Positions 9,267 through 17,770 of a DNA stretch of 64,000 nt are shown here, piece after piece. The notes below the pieces were generated by a model. It was not told the DNA's origin, made no database searches, and saw nothing but the letters and a program-made list of their open reading frames with translations. The stretch's first letter is position 1. Every line of letters begins with the position of its first letter. The translations under genes were made by a program, and so were the position numbers. The stretch is taken from NCBI GenBank assembly GCA_003612405.1, contig RAYR01000009.1, positions 124,001 to 188,000 of the forward strand, read 5' to 3'. The stretch is from a bacterium 0.1xD8-71. Lineage in GTDB: Bacteria > Bacillota > Clostridia > Lachnospirales > Lachnospiraceae.

Positions 9267-9908
9267 TTATTGTATCGCGGAATACCCAAAGGCATTGGCG
9301 AAAGCATCAATAGGCTGCTTTTCTTTGCACAATGCACACTCTTCCGGGCTGTAGGTCTTATATTCCGGAATATCCGATGTGTTAAACAGTGCATTGACGG
9401 GGATACCCATTACCGCATTGGCGGCGCTGAAGATAGCACTGACGCCACTGATGGATGCGCCATAGTAGGTCAGCGTCTGTACTGCTTTGGTGACAGTACG
9501 TCCTGTGGTTGCGCTTGCCAGAAGAAGCAGCACATTCTTATCCTTGATCATGGGCAGGTAGTTATCACGGAACAGCATCTGTCCGGAAGAAGAATACTCC
9601 GGTGTAATGATATAGATTGTCTGGTGTGCATTTCTGGAGTAGACACCTGCTCTTGTCAGTTCTTCCGCCAAAAAGGCACCGATGATCTCACAGCCGTCTA
9701 TACAGACAATGGTATCCACTACCGTGGACAACATGATCTGTCTGCTCAGTTCTTTGGCGGCAGTGGATGCCTCGCTCAGTCTTGTCTTCATCGTGGTCAT
9801 ATCCAGAAAGTAATTGATATGGGAGTTAGGGGTTACAAAATGCCCGTGGATTGCTTTTAATTCAATATTGGGATGGCTCTTGGAGTGAATCTTAATCAGT
9901 TCCTTCAT
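9267..9908 (-). CDS. phosphoribosyltransferase-fold protein with altered PRPP loop
   Basis: A 213-residue protein of the type I phosphoribosyltransferase fold, closest in look to orotate phosphoribosyltransferases. The PRPP-loop position reads LLLASATTGRTVTKA. In catalytic members two adjacent acidic residues precede the TTG; here they are Ala-Ser, while the TTGRT part is kept. That suggests a sensing or regulatory role, or an altered reaction. A C-terminal CALC pair with a further cysteine upstream is present but no known metal motif. It is a single gene with its own promoter (9984-10012) and terminator. No pyrimidine genes adjoin it, so I give no symbol. Confidence 0.6.
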   Translation of the reverse strand: MKELIKIHSKSHPNIELKAIHGHFVTPNSHINYFLDMTTMKTRLSEASTAAKELSRQIMLSTVVDTIVCIDGCEIIGAFLAEELTRAGVYSRNAHQTIYIITPEYSSSGQMLFRDNYLPMIKDKNVLLLLASATTGRTVTKAVQTLTYYGASISGVSAIFSAANAVMGIPVNALFNTSDIPEYKTYSPEECALCKEKQPIDAFANAFGYSAIQ

Positions 9909-9983
9909 GTGCTTACCTCCTTATCACGATACCGTTTCGTTTTGCGCAATTCCTTTATTTGGAATTAACATGTTGTTATTCAT

Positions 9984-10012
9984 ATTATACAGCCTGGATG
10001 TATGTAAATCAA
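9984..10012 (-). promoter_or_regulatory. sigma-A promoter for the phosphoribosyltransferase-like gene
   Basis: On the minus strand TTGATT (10007-10012) and a perfect TATAAT (9984-9989) are separated by 17 bases. A small hairpin (AATTCC/GGAATT, 9948-9966) lies in the leader. This accounts for one half of the 392-base gene-free stretch at 9909-10300. Confidence 0.7.
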
Positions 10013-10059
10013 TCTCAGCTTTTGCAATTTAGGACTAGACAATAACGACAGGGAAGCAC

Positions 10060-10133
10060 TTGTCTTTTTAGTTGGCTCATGCTATAGTAAACGTACATCT
10101 CATATCGTATTACTTTTCAAACAGATACGATAT
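10060..10133 (+). promoter_or_regulatory. promoter plus downstream inverted repeat, coiled-coil gene
   Basis: TTGTCT (10060-10065), a 17-base spacer and TATAGT (10083-10088) form a good promoter. Just downstream an inverted repeat ATATCGTAT (10102-10110) / ATACGATAT (10125-10133) with a 14-base spacer could be an operator or a leader hairpin. The leader to the ATG at 10301 is about 205 bases, unusually long for so small a gene. Confidence 0.55.
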
Positions 10134-10300
10134 CTGGATTCCGGGGCATCCGGAAGATGAAAGGAGCAGTCCGCTCCAGCATTTACCAACTTTTAACCGA
10201 CAGAAAAGGCAGGACAGTGTTAAGAGCGGTTTTCTGCATGTGTTTTCCTTTTCTGTATCCAACAGGTGTATTTAGTGCATCGTCAGAAAAGGAGCGCAAG

Positions 10301-10669
10301 ATGGGAAAATTATTTGAAGGAATAACATTTGACTATCAGGCAGAAATGAGGAAAATGAGGGAAGCTACGGAAGCAGCAGAACAAAAGAGTGAAGCAGCAC
10401 AACGAGATATAGAGGCGGCACGGCGGAAATCGGAAGCAGCACAGCAGCAAATAGAGTTGGCGGAGCAAAAGAGTGCAGAAGCGGAGCAAAAGAGTATAGA
10501 AGCGCAGAAAATAAGAGAGGAAGCCGGCCAAAGAGTCAGGTTTTCAAGTCATATGGTAAGAATGGCGCTCAACCATCATACGTCTAGTGAAATTAAGAAT
10601 TCTTTAATGCAGGAATTTGGTTTGATTAAAGAAGAGGCAGAGGAAGAATATCGGAGAGTTACTGAGTAG
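10301..10669 (+). CDS. coiled-coil protein of unknown function
   Basis: A 122-residue, highly charged protein. I chose ATG 10301 because an AAGGAG site precedes it; in-frame codons further upstream encode an unlikely leader. Residues 10-75 are a long coiled coil built of Ala/Glu/Lys/Gln-rich near-repeats (EQKSEAAQ, RKSEAAQQ, EQKSAEAEQKS). The C-terminal segment (MVRMALNHHTSSEIKNSLMQEFGL) resembles the tail seen after the nuclease domain of some Rpn/PD-(D/E)XK transposase-like proteins, so this may be a derived tail module; that is weak. There is no signal peptide or membrane segment. Confidence 0.6.
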   Translation: MGKLFEGITFDYQAEMRKMREATEAAEQKSEAAQRDIEAARRKSEAAQQQIELAEQKSAEAEQKSIEAQKIREEAGQRVRFSSHMVRMALNHHTSSEIKNSLMQEFGLIKEEAEEEYRRVTE

Positions 10670-10796
10670 ATTATCCTGGCTTTTTCTACCTTCATAATTT
10701 ATAATCATTCACGGTCAGAACCATTAGGGGTCGGCATCCTTTGATGAAGCATCTGTGGAACCGTCAAAAATAGAAATGATGATTATCCGGTGAGGC

Positions 10797-10825
10797 TTGA
10801 AAAACACTTCAAAACAGTGTAAAAT
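10797..10825 (+). promoter_or_regulatory. hisS-aspS promoter
   Basis: TTGAAA (10797-10802), 17 bases, TAAAAT (10820-10825), 39 bases before the hisS ATG, which has an AGGAGG site. The leader is too short for a T-box. Confidence 0.75.
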
Positions 10826-10864
10826 CTAACAAGCATACTTATATAAAGGATAACAGGAGGCATT

Positions 10865-12136
10865 ATGGCACTGAATAAGAAACCGGTCACAGGCATGAAA
10901 GATATCCTGCCGGAAGAAATGGAAATCCGTGATTATGTCATTGGCGTGATCAAGGAGACATATGGAAGCTTCGGTTTTACTTCGATTGAAACACCCTGTG
11001 TGGAGAATATTGCGAATCTCAACTGTAAGGCGGGCGGGGAGAATGAGAAGCTGATTTTTAAGATTCTAAAAAGAGGAGAAAAACTCCGTCTGGAGGAAGC
11101 AAAGAGTGAGGAAGATTTGGTGGACGGCGGTCTGCGTTATGATCTGACAGTTCCTTTGGTTCGTTATTATGCGAATCATGCCAATGAACTTCCGGCCCCC
11201 TTTAAAGCCTTGCAGATGGGCAATGTGTGGCGGGCGGACAGGCCCCAGAGAGGGCGTTACCGTCAGTTTATGCAGTGTGATATAGATATCCTTGGGGAAG
11301 CGGGTAATCTGGCAGAGATTGAGTTGATTCTTGCAACGACCACAACGTTAGGAAAGCTGGGATTTAAGAACTTCCAGATTCGGATCAATGACAGGCAGAT
11401 CTTAAAGGCGATGGCGGCGTACAGCGGCTTTGGCGAGGCGGATTATGACCAGATTTTTATTATTCTGGATAAGATGGATAAGATAGGTATGGACGGTGTG
11501 GAAGAGGAGCTGTTGGAAGCCGGTTATGCCAAAGAGTCTGTGACGAAATATATGGGGCTTTTTCAGGGTGTGGAGACGGCCAAGACACCGGTGGTTTATC
11601 TGACACAGGCCATAGCAGATTTCCTGCCGGAAGGCGTCAGGGAAAGTTTTCAGGAGATCATCGACAGTGTGGAAGCGGTCAAAGGGGGTTTCTTTGATCT
11701 GGTATTTGACCCAACGCTGGTGCGGGGGATGTCTTACTACACGGGCACGATTTTTGAGGTGGCCATGCCGGAGTTCGGCGGCAGCTGCGGCGGCGGGGGA
11801 AGATATGATAAGATGGTGGGTAAGTTCACAGGAAACGATGTACCGGCCTGCGGGTTTTCCATTGGTTTCGAGCGTATTATTCTGTTGCTTTTGGAGAGTG
11901 GTTTCAAGGTGCCGAAGGCGGGCAGGAAAGTGGCTTATCTGATGGAGAAGGGCCTGCCAGCCGATAGGCTTCGGCAGGTCATGAAAAAGGCCCAGGAGGC
12001 ACGCGGAACCGGAGATCAGGTGCTTGTGGCACGCATGAACAAGAATAAGAAATTCCAGAAAGAGCAACTTATGGCCCAGGGATATGAGGCGTTTGAGGAG
12101 TTCTATAAGGAAGCTTTTAAGGAGAAGAGTCTATAA
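10865..12136 (+). CDS. hisS: histidyl-tRNA synthetase
   Basis: A 423-residue class II aminoacyl-tRNA synthetase that charges tRNA-His. Visible motifs are motif 2 (GNVWRADRPQRGRYRQF), the histidine-binding loop LVRGMSYYTG and motif 3 with GGGGRYD and CGFSIGFERI. The C-terminal 90 residues are the anticodon-binding domain. The form of motif 2 (RPQRGRYRQFMQCDID) is the variant also found in archaeal and eukaryotic enzymes, rather than the RPQKGR type common in many bacteria. It is co-transcribed with aspS, a common pairing in Firmicutes. Confidence 0.95.
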   Translation: MALNKKPVTGMKDILPEEMEIRDYVIGVIKETYGSFGFTSIETPCVENIANLNCKAGGENEKLIFKILKRGEKLRLEEAKSEEDLVDGGLRYDLTVPLVRYYANHANELPAPFKALQMGNVWRADRPQRGRYRQFMQCDIDILGEAGNLAEIELILATTTTLGKLGFKNFQIRINDRQILKAMAAYSGFGEADYDQIFIILDKMDKIGMDGVEEELLEAGYAKESVTKYMGLFQGVETAKTPVVYLTQAIADFLPEGVRESFQEIIDSVEAVKGGFFDLVFDPTLVRGMSYYTGTIFEVAMPEFGGSCGGGGRYDKMVGKFTGNDVPACGFSIGFERIILLLLESGFKVPKAGRKVAYLMEKGLPADRLRQVMKKAQEARGTGDQVLVARMNKNKKFQKEQLMAQGYEAFEEFYKEAFKEKSL

Positions 12137-12195
12137 CAGGCAGAGAAGTCAGATAGAAAATATAAATGAAACAGGCATAAGAGGAGGAAATGAAA

Positions 12196-14007
12196 ATGGC
12201 AGAGTCCATGAAAGGCTGGCAGAGATCTCATCGTTGCGCGGAACTTGCCACTGGAAATGTGGGTGAGAAAGTGACCGTCATGGGATGGGTACAGAAACAG
12301 AGAAATAAAGGCGGTATCATATTTGTCGATCTGCGGGATCGTTCCGGGATCTTACAGATTATCTTTGAAGAGAAAGACTGTGGTGCGGAAGCTTTTGCCA
12401 AGGCGGAAAAAATGCGCAGTGAATTCGTGATTGCTGTAGTCGGTAAGGTGGAGAAACGTTCCGGTGCTGTTAATGAAAATCTGGCTACCGGGGAGATTGA
12501 AGTTCGGGCTGCACAGGTGCGTATCCTGTCTGAATCGGAGACACCCCCCTTTCCGGTGGAGGCAGATTCCAAGACGAAGGAAGAAGTCCGCCTGAAATAC
12601 CGTTATCTGGATCTGCGCCGTCCGGATATACAGGAGAAAATGATTCTTCGCAGTAAGATAGCCTCAGAAATGCGCGCCTTTATGGCTGATGAAGGATTTC
12701 TGGAGATTGAGACTCCGATTCTGTGTAAATCCACACCGGAAGGAGCCAGAGACTATCTGGTGCCCAGCCGGGTGCATCCGGGAAACTTCTATGCCCTGCC
12801 GCAGTCACCCCAGTTGTATAAACAGCTTTTGATGTGTTCCGGTTACGACAGGTATTTCCAGATTGCCAGGTGTTTCCGGGACGAAGATCTGCGGGCGGAC
12901 AGACAGCCTGAATTTACCCAGGCGGATATGGAACTTTCCTTCGTGGATGTGGATGATGTGATTGATGTGAATGAGCGTCTGATCAAACATATCTGCAAGG
13001 AAGCGATTGGACTGGATGTGACACTTCCTCTGCCACGCATGACCTGGCAGGAGGCTATGGACAGGTTTGGATCGGATAAGCCGGATACTCGTTTTGGCAT
13101 GGAACTTACGGATGTGTCCGAGGCAGTGGCAGGTAGTGGCTTCGGAGTGTTTACTTCAGCCCTGGAGAATCATGGTTCGGTGCGCGGTATCAATGTCAAG
13201 GGACAGGCGGCCATGCCCAGGAAAAAGATTGATGCTCTGGTGGACTTTGCCAAAGGTTACGGGGCCAAGGGATTGGCTTATTTAAGCGTGCAGGAAGACG
13301 GCACCTACAAGTCTTCCTTTGCCAAATTTATGACAGAAGAAGAACTGGACAGTCTGGTGAAGGCCATGGGGGGTGAGAAGGGCGATCTGCTTCTTTTTGC
13401 GGCCGATAAGAAGAATATTGTATACAGCGTTCTGGGAGCGCTCCGGTTAGAGCTTGGCAGACAGCTTGGGCTGATTGATGAATCGAAATATCATTTTCTC
13501 TGGATCGTGGAGTTCCCGCTCTTAGAGTGGAGCGAGGAGGAGAACCGCTTTATGGCAATGCATCATCCCTTTACCATGCCCATGGAAGAAGACTGGCAGT
13601 ATATTGATTCCGATCCGGGCAGAGTCCGTGCAAAGGCTTATGATATTGTTCTGAACGGTGTGGAGCTGGGCGGTGGTTCTGTGAGAATCCATCAGGATGA
13701 TATTCAGGAAAAAATGTTCGAGGTACTTGGCTTTACGAAAGAGCAGGCGTGGGAACAGTTCGGTTTCCTTTTAAGTGCCTTTAAATATGGTGTGCCGCCT
13801 CATGCAGGACTGGCTTATGGACTGGATCGTTTTGTGATGCTCTTAACCCATGCGGACAGCATCAGAGAAGTGATTGCGTTCCCGAAGATCAAGGATGCCT
13901 CCTGTCTGATGACAGAGGCGCCGGGCACAGTGGACGATAAGCAGCTGGAAGAGTTGCAGATTGCGATTGCGCCGGCACCGGAGAAAGTAGAGGAGGAAAG
14001 TTTATGA
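12196..14007 (+). CDS. aspS: aspartyl-tRNA synthetase
   Basis: A bacterial-type aspartyl-tRNA synthetase of about 603 residues. It has an N-terminal OB-fold anticodon domain (GWVQKQRNKGGIIFVDLRDR), class II motif 2 (FRDEDLRADRQPEFTQ), a GAD insertion domain around residues 300-420, and motif 3 (GLAYGLDRFVMLLT). I start at ATG 12196 because AGGAGG (12182-12187) is 8 bases upstream; ATG 12190 would be only 2 bases away. The last 4 bases overlap the next small gene (ATGA), so translation is coupled. Whether it also charges tRNA-Asn cannot be judged here. Confidence 0.95.
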   Translation: MAESMKGWQRSHRCAELATGNVGEKVTVMGWVQKQRNKGGIIFVDLRDRSGILQIIFEEKDCGAEAFAKAEKMRSEFVIAVVGKVEKRSGAVNENLATGEIEVRAAQVRILSESETPPFPVEADSKTKEEVRLKYRYLDLRRPDIQEKMILRSKIASEMRAFMADEGFLEIETPILCKSTPEGARDYLVPSRVHPGNFYALPQSPQLYKQLLMCSGYDRYFQIARCFRDEDLRADRQPEFTQADMELSFVDVDDVIDVNERLIKHICKEAIGLDVTLPLPRMTWQEAMDRFGSDKPDTRFGMELTDVSEAVAGSGFGVFTSALENHGSVRGINVKGQAAMPRKKIDALVDFAKGYGAKGLAYLSVQEDGTYKSSFAKFMTEEELDSLVKAMGGEKGDLLLFAADKKNIVYSVLGALRLELGRQLGLIDESKYHFLWIVEFPLLEWSEEENRFMAMHHPFTMPMEEDWQYIDSDPGRVRAKAYDIVLNGVELGGGSVRIHQDDIQEKMFEVLGFTKEQAWEQFGFLLSAFKYGVPPHAGLAYGLDRFVMLLTHADSIREVIAFPKIKDASCLMTEAPGTVDDKQLEELQIAIAPAPEKVEEESL

Positions 14008-14246
14008 ATTTGCAGAATCCGGCAGCACTGTTACAGATGATGAACCTTTGGAACCGTTTTGAGCGCAATCATCCAAAGTTTCCGAAGTTCTTAAAGGCAG
14101 TGGCACAGAAGGGAATCAAGGAGGGCAGTATCATCGAGATTAAGGTGACGACAGCTGAGGGAGAGAACTTTGATTCCAATCTGAAGGTGAGTGCGGAGGA
14201 TATGGAACTGGTTTCGCAGATGAAGAATCTGTTTGGCGGTTCGTGA
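14004..14246 (+). CDS. conserved-looking 80-residue protein downstream of aspS
   Basis: An 80-residue soluble protein whose ATG overlaps the aspS stop (ATGA), so it is probably translated by coupling. The N-terminal half is helical and basic (NLWNRFERNHPKFPKFLKAV). The C-terminal half looks like a beta strand pair (GSIIEIKVTTAEG) followed by a helix. No enzyme motif or membrane segment is present. I do not recognise it. The tight overlap with a synthetase gene argues that it is real. Confidence 0.75.
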   Translation: MNLQNPAALLQMMNLWNRFERNHPKFPKFLKAVAQKGIKEGSIIEIKVTTAEGENFDSNLKVSAEDMELVSQMKNLFGGS

Positions 14247-14264
14247 GCAGGAAAAGGAGTTGTC

Positions 14265-15218
14265 ATGGCTGAACAAAAAATAAACAATCAGGCATTGGAA
14301 GATGCCATAGCAGCATTTGCGGCAGACAGGGAAAAGGACAGTTATGTGAAAGTGATGGAACTTCTGGAGAAATCCATTGTGCTGATGCCGGCTATGCCGC
14401 CGGAGAATCTGGATCCTGAGACAGAGAAGCTGATGCGGGCGGGAAAGCCTGTGCAGTTGACCGGAGAGAGCAGAATTGTTCCCTGTCTTTTGCGAAAGGA
14501 GAGCGGTGAGCAGGCTATTCCCATCTTTAGCTCGGCGGCCCAGATTCCGCCGGATAAAAAGAGTCCTACGGTGCTGGCGCTTCCTTTCTTTGCCTGTGTA
14601 TCCATGGCGATGGCGAATCTGGAGAAGATAGAGGCTGTGGTGTTGAATCCGTTTACCCATAATATGGTATTGAACAAGACAATTCTGGAGGTGGCGGATA
14701 AGCGCAGAAAACAGATTGCGGAGCTGGCAAAGAACGGACAGGCAGGGCAGAAGACCATTCAGGTAACGGAGAAACAGTTTCAGGATCTGGTACACAACAG
14801 GGTGGCACTGATGCTTTTACCCAAATATCTGTTTGAACATAAGGAAGAGGGTCTTAAGAGACTACAGAAAGAGGAAGGAGAGTTTCTCTTACATTTCTAT
14901 GATGAGGTATATCCGGAAGGAAAGAAGGCGTCTTTCAGGGCGGATGATTTTTCGGTGATGACTTTAAATATCACGGAGACGGTACAGATCACCAGGGTGG
15001 ATATGCCGGATGAATCAGTGAAAAAGGGTATGTGTTACCGGGTCTATGCCGTATGGAAACGAGATACCAAAGAAGTGCTGTATTATGCGCTTGAGCAGAC
15101 CAAAGACGGGAAAAATATTGCGAAAATTACGCCCGACGGAAAGCATGAGGTAGTGGAGCCTGTGCCGGATAATGGAGCGGAAATCGAGGCTGTTATGAGC
15201 CTTGTGACACCGATGTAA
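14265..15218 (+). CDS. SseB-family N-terminal domain protein
   Basis: A 317-residue cytoplasmic protein. Residues 10-130 match the SseB N-terminal domain pattern (alternating helices, IPIFSSAAQIPP, then VVLNPFTHNMVLNK). That domain occurs in many Gram-positive proteins and, despite its name, does not imply type III secretion. The C-terminal half contains a beta-rich stretch (FSVMTLNITETVQITRV and VLYYALEQTKDGKNIAKI) with no motif I recognise. It lies 18 bases after the 80-residue gene in the aspS operon. Function unknown. Confidence 0.7.
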   Translation: MAEQKINNQALEDAIAAFAADREKDSYVKVMELLEKSIVLMPAMPPENLDPETEKLMRAGKPVQLTGESRIVPCLLRKESGEQAIPIFSSAAQIPPDKKSPTVLALPFFACVSMAMANLEKIEAVVLNPFTHNMVLNKTILEVADKRRKQIAELAKNGQAGQKTIQVTEKQFQDLVHNRVALMLLPKYLFEHKEEGLKRLQKEEGEFLLHFYDEVYPEGKKASFRADDFSVMTLNITETVQITRVDMPDESVKKGMCYRVYAVWKRDTKEVLYYALEQTKDGKNIAKITPDGKHEVVEPVPDNGAEIEAVMSLVTPM

Positions 15219-15254
15219 CAGCCAGAGACCACGGTGGTATTTAGGGAGAAGAAA

Positions 15255-15923
15255 ATGACTGACACGATTATATTTGATTTGGACGGCACACTGCTTGATA
15301 CCCTGGAAGACTTGACAGACAGCGTCAATCATGCCATGAAACAGTTCGGCCTCCCGACACGGACAATAGAGGAAGTGCGTGGATTTGTGGGAAATGGCGT
15401 GGCGAAGCTGATTGAACGCTGCATCCCGCAGGGACTGGAGAATCCTTCTTATGACAGGATATTGACTTCTTTCAAAGAATATTATGCACAGCACTGTGAA
15501 GACAAGACACACCCTTACGTGGGAATCATGGAATTGTTGGAAGAACTTTCCGGACAGGGCTATCATATGGCAATCGTCTCCAATAAATTTGACGGTGCCG
15601 TCAAGCAGCTGAATCAACAATATTTTAAAGAGTATATTCCAGTGGCAATCGGGGAGAGCGCCACGGTAAAGAAAAAACCGGCGCCTGATACAGTGTACCA
15701 GGCGCTTACAGAACTTGCATGTGATGTGTCTCAGGCAGTCTATGTGGGAGATTCCGAAGTAGACCGGCAGACGGCAGGCAATGTTCCTATGCCATGTGTC
15801 AGTGTTACCTGGGGATTCCGCACCAGACAGCAGCTTACGAAGGCCGGGGCGGATGAAACATGTATGGTTAATTCTCCGCAGGAACTTCTGGAGTTTCTGT
15901 CTCGTCTTCGTCAGGAAGCGTGA
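15255..15923 (+). CDS. HAD-family phosphatase, phosphoglycolate phosphatase-like
   Basis: A 222-residue haloacid dehalogenase hydrolase. Motif I is DLDGTLLDTLED (nucleophile Asp and general acid two residues on), motif II is IVSNK, motif III has the lysine in KKKPAPD, and motif IV is YVGDSEVD. An alpha-helical cap between motifs I and II places it with Gph/PpaX-type enzymes, which act on phosphoglycolate, pyrophosphate or sugar phosphates. The start is ATG 15255 behind AGGGAGA. Its last 56 bases overlap the end of the convergent CNNM gene. Confidence 0.85.
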   Translation: MTDTIIFDLDGTLLDTLEDLTDSVNHAMKQFGLPTRTIEEVRGFVGNGVAKLIERCIPQGLENPSYDRILTSFKEYYAQHCEDKTHPYVGIMELLEELSGQGYHMAIVSNKFDGAVKQLNQQYFKEYIPVAIGESATVKKKPAPDTVYQALTELACDVSQAVYVGDSEVDRQTAGNVPMPCVSVTWGFRTRQQLTKAGADETCMVNSPQELLEFLSRLRQEA

Positions 15924-17160
15924 TCAATACTTTGACAATACGATTCTCCTGAATACCGCATGCCTGTAGGGAAATGCCATTATCCAGTACAATGGTTTCT
16001 TTATCCTGGGGCAGGCGGTCTAATTTTTCTATCATGAGCCCCCCTATGGAGTCGTAGTCTTCGGAATCCAGGGAAATTTCCAGGGCATCATTGATGTCAT
16101 CCAGTTTCATGCCGCCCTCTACCAGATACTGGCCTTCTTCTGTTTCCTGAATCAGTTCCTCCTCGTCGGCATCATACTCGTCACGGATTTCGCCTACCAG
16201 TTCCTCAATCATATCTTCCATGGTAATCATACCTACCGTAGCGCCGTATTCGCTCAGGACGAAAGCGATGTTGCAGGATTTCTCCCGGATTTCCATTAAA
16301 AGATCGGATACATTCTTATATTCATAAGTATAGTAAGCTTCCCGCAGGATTTTCTTTAAGTTAAATTTTTCCTTGTCTTTTACCAGAATAAAATCTTTGA
16401 TGTTGACGATACCGATAATGTGGTCAGGGTCATCATCATAGACAGGGATTCTGGTGAACATGGATGCCTGGAAAGTAGATAATAGTTCCTGATAGGTGGC
16501 ATCGATGGATACGGTGGTCATCTGGATTCTGGGAATCATGATGTCTTTGGCGACTGTGTCCCCGAAATCAAATACATTATAGATTAATGCTCTTTCCTCC
16601 GATTCAATGACCCCGCCTTCATGGCTGACATCCACGTAGGTTTTCAGTTCTTTTTCTGTGATGCGGAATGTATTACCCTCGGAACTGATATGTAACAGCT
16701 TCAGGATCCAGTTGGAGAGTTTATCCACCAGAAAAATCACCGGTGTTAAGACTGTCATCAGAAGGCGTATGATACCGCTGAAAAAGAGGGTGATAAATTC
16801 GGCCTTCTGCATGGCCCAGGTCTTGGGGATGATCTCACCGAACATCAAAATCACGAAGGTCAGCACGCCGGTGGCGATGCCCACAGCACGGCTGCCCCAG
16901 GTATTGATGGCAAATGTGGTAGCTACAGAAGAAGCTGACAGATTGACAATATTATTGCCGATCAGGACTGCACTGAGCATTTTACCATACTGGTCGAGTA
17001 TGCCAAGCACCCGGATGGCGCCTTTATGGTTTTCCTGAGCGAGTGTGCGAAGCCGCACCCGATTCACTGTCGAGAAAGCTGTCTCGGCAGACGAGAAAAA
17101 AGCGGATAAGAGTACAAGAACTGCTAATGAAACGAGTTGTATGACACCTGTGGTATCCAA
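15868..17160 (-). CDS. CNNM/HlyC-family membrane protein with CBS pair
   Basis: A 430-residue protein of the hemolysin C / CorC / CNNM group. Residues 1-190 are the DUF21 transmembrane domain with about four hydrophobic segments (AETAFSTVNRVRLRTLA, GNNIVNLSASSVATT, MFGEIIPKTWA). Two CBS domains follow (about 205-330: DIMIPRIQMTTVS, IPVYDDDPDHIIGIVNIKD), then a C-terminal CorC/HlyC domain. Such proteins are linked to Mg2+ or Co2+ transport; the haemolysin name is historical. It overlaps the HAD gene tail to tail by 56 bases, so the two transcripts share antisense 3' ends. Confidence 0.9.
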   Translation of the reverse strand: MDTTGVIQLVSLAVLVLLSAFFSSAETAFSTVNRVRLRTLAQENHKGAIRVLGILDQYGKMLSAVLIGNNIVNLSASSVATTFAINTWGSRAVGIATGVLTFVILMFGEIIPKTWAMQKAEFITLFFSGIIRLLMTVLTPVIFLVDKLSNWILKLLHISSEGNTFRITEKELKTYVDVSHEGGVIESEERALIYNVFDFGDTVAKDIMIPRIQMTTVSIDATYQELLSTFQASMFTRIPVYDDDPDHIIGIVNIKDFILVKDKEKFNLKKILREAYYTYEYKNVSDLLMEIREKSCNIAFVLSEYGATVGMITMEDMIEELVGEIRDEYDADEEELIQETEEGQYLVEGGMKLDDINDALEISLDSEDYDSIGGLMIEKLDRLPQDKETIVLDNGISLQACGIQENRIVKVLITLPDEDETETPEVPAEN

Positions 17161-17306
17161 TTTAAAAATTCACTCCTTGTTTGTATAGTCTTCTGATTAG
17201 GTTTCTTTACGTAGAAAATATTACTAGAAGCATAAGATTGTGTCAAGTTTTTCTGACAGACGGAATAAAATATAGCAGAGTAACAGACAAGGACAAAGGG
17301 GGAAGT

Positions 17307-17681
17307 ATGGGAAAAAAGGAAATTTACACGCAAAAGGTGATTTTTGTTACAAAGTGTATGCTGGCGGCGTATATCCTGACGGCAGGGCTTCTTCTTCTGC
17401 TCGCTTTTATGCTGTACCGGTTCGGACTTTCGGAAAAGGTGGTATCAGTCTGTATTATTGCTGTCTACATAATCGTTACATTTTTAGCCGGACTGATTGC
17501 AGGTAAAAGAGCAGGGAAAAAGAAATATCTGTGGGGGCTTTGCATGGGAGTCCTGTATTTTGTGATTCTCGTGATCGTATCCATGGTGGTGAACAAAGGT
17601 CCGCAGGATGTGGCAGGAAATATGATGACGGTGTTCTTCCTGTGTGCGGGAAGCGGGATGCTGGGAGGAATGATCAGCTAA
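17307..17681 (+). CDS. TIGR04086-like small membrane protein
   Basis: A 124-residue protein with four hydrophobic segments (CMLAAYILTAGLLLLLAF, VVSVCIIAVYIIVTFLAG, LCMGVLYFVILVIVSM, MTVFFLCAGSGMLGGMI) and a GKRAGKKK loop between the second and third. I start at ATG 17307 behind AAAGGGGG. Its length, topology and position just upstream of the SCIFF peptide match the TIGR04086 membrane proteins that accompany this locus in Clostridia. Function is unknown; a role in handling or secreting the modified peptide is only a guess. Confidence 0.75.
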   Translation: MGKKEIYTQKVIFVTKCMLAAYILTAGLLLLLAFMLYRFGLSEKVVSVCIIAVYIIVTFLAGLIAGKRAGKKKYLWGLCMGVLYFVILVIVSMVVNKGPQDVAGNMMTVFFLCAGSGMLGGMIS

Positions 17682-17707
17682 AACACATAAAAAATGAGAA
17701 AAGTGCT

Positions 17708-17735
17708 TTGCGTAAAGTAAAAACTGTGATATACT
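17708..17735 (+). promoter_or_regulatory. promoter of the SCIFF precursor gene
   Basis: TTGCGT (17708-17713), 16 bases, TATACT (17730-17735), 35 bases before the scfA ATG, which has a strong AAGGAGG site. The precursor therefore has its own promoter downstream of the membrane-protein gene. Confidence 0.65.
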
Positions 17736-17770
17736 ACTTAAAGTTATTGAGCGCGAAGGAGGATATTTCG

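Noticed and set aside
9270..9860. Plus-strand frame of 196 codons opposite the phosphoribosyltransferase-like gene
   Set aside because: Cys/Gly-rich antisense translation of a good gene; no ribosome binding site or family match.
10350..10520. Short direct repeats in the coiled-coil gene as a possible CRISPR-like or satellite array
   Set aside because: The repeats are imperfect, in frame and encode heptad-like Glu/Ala/Lys units; they are protein sequence repeats.
10755..10763. T-box-like TGGAACCG upstream of hisS
   Set aside because: The conserved T-box partner stems, specifier loop and terminator are missing, and the hisS promoter lies downstream of this word.
11402..12067. Minus-strand frame of 221 codons inside hisS
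   Set aside because: Antisense of a highly conserved synthetase gene; composition unlike real proteins.
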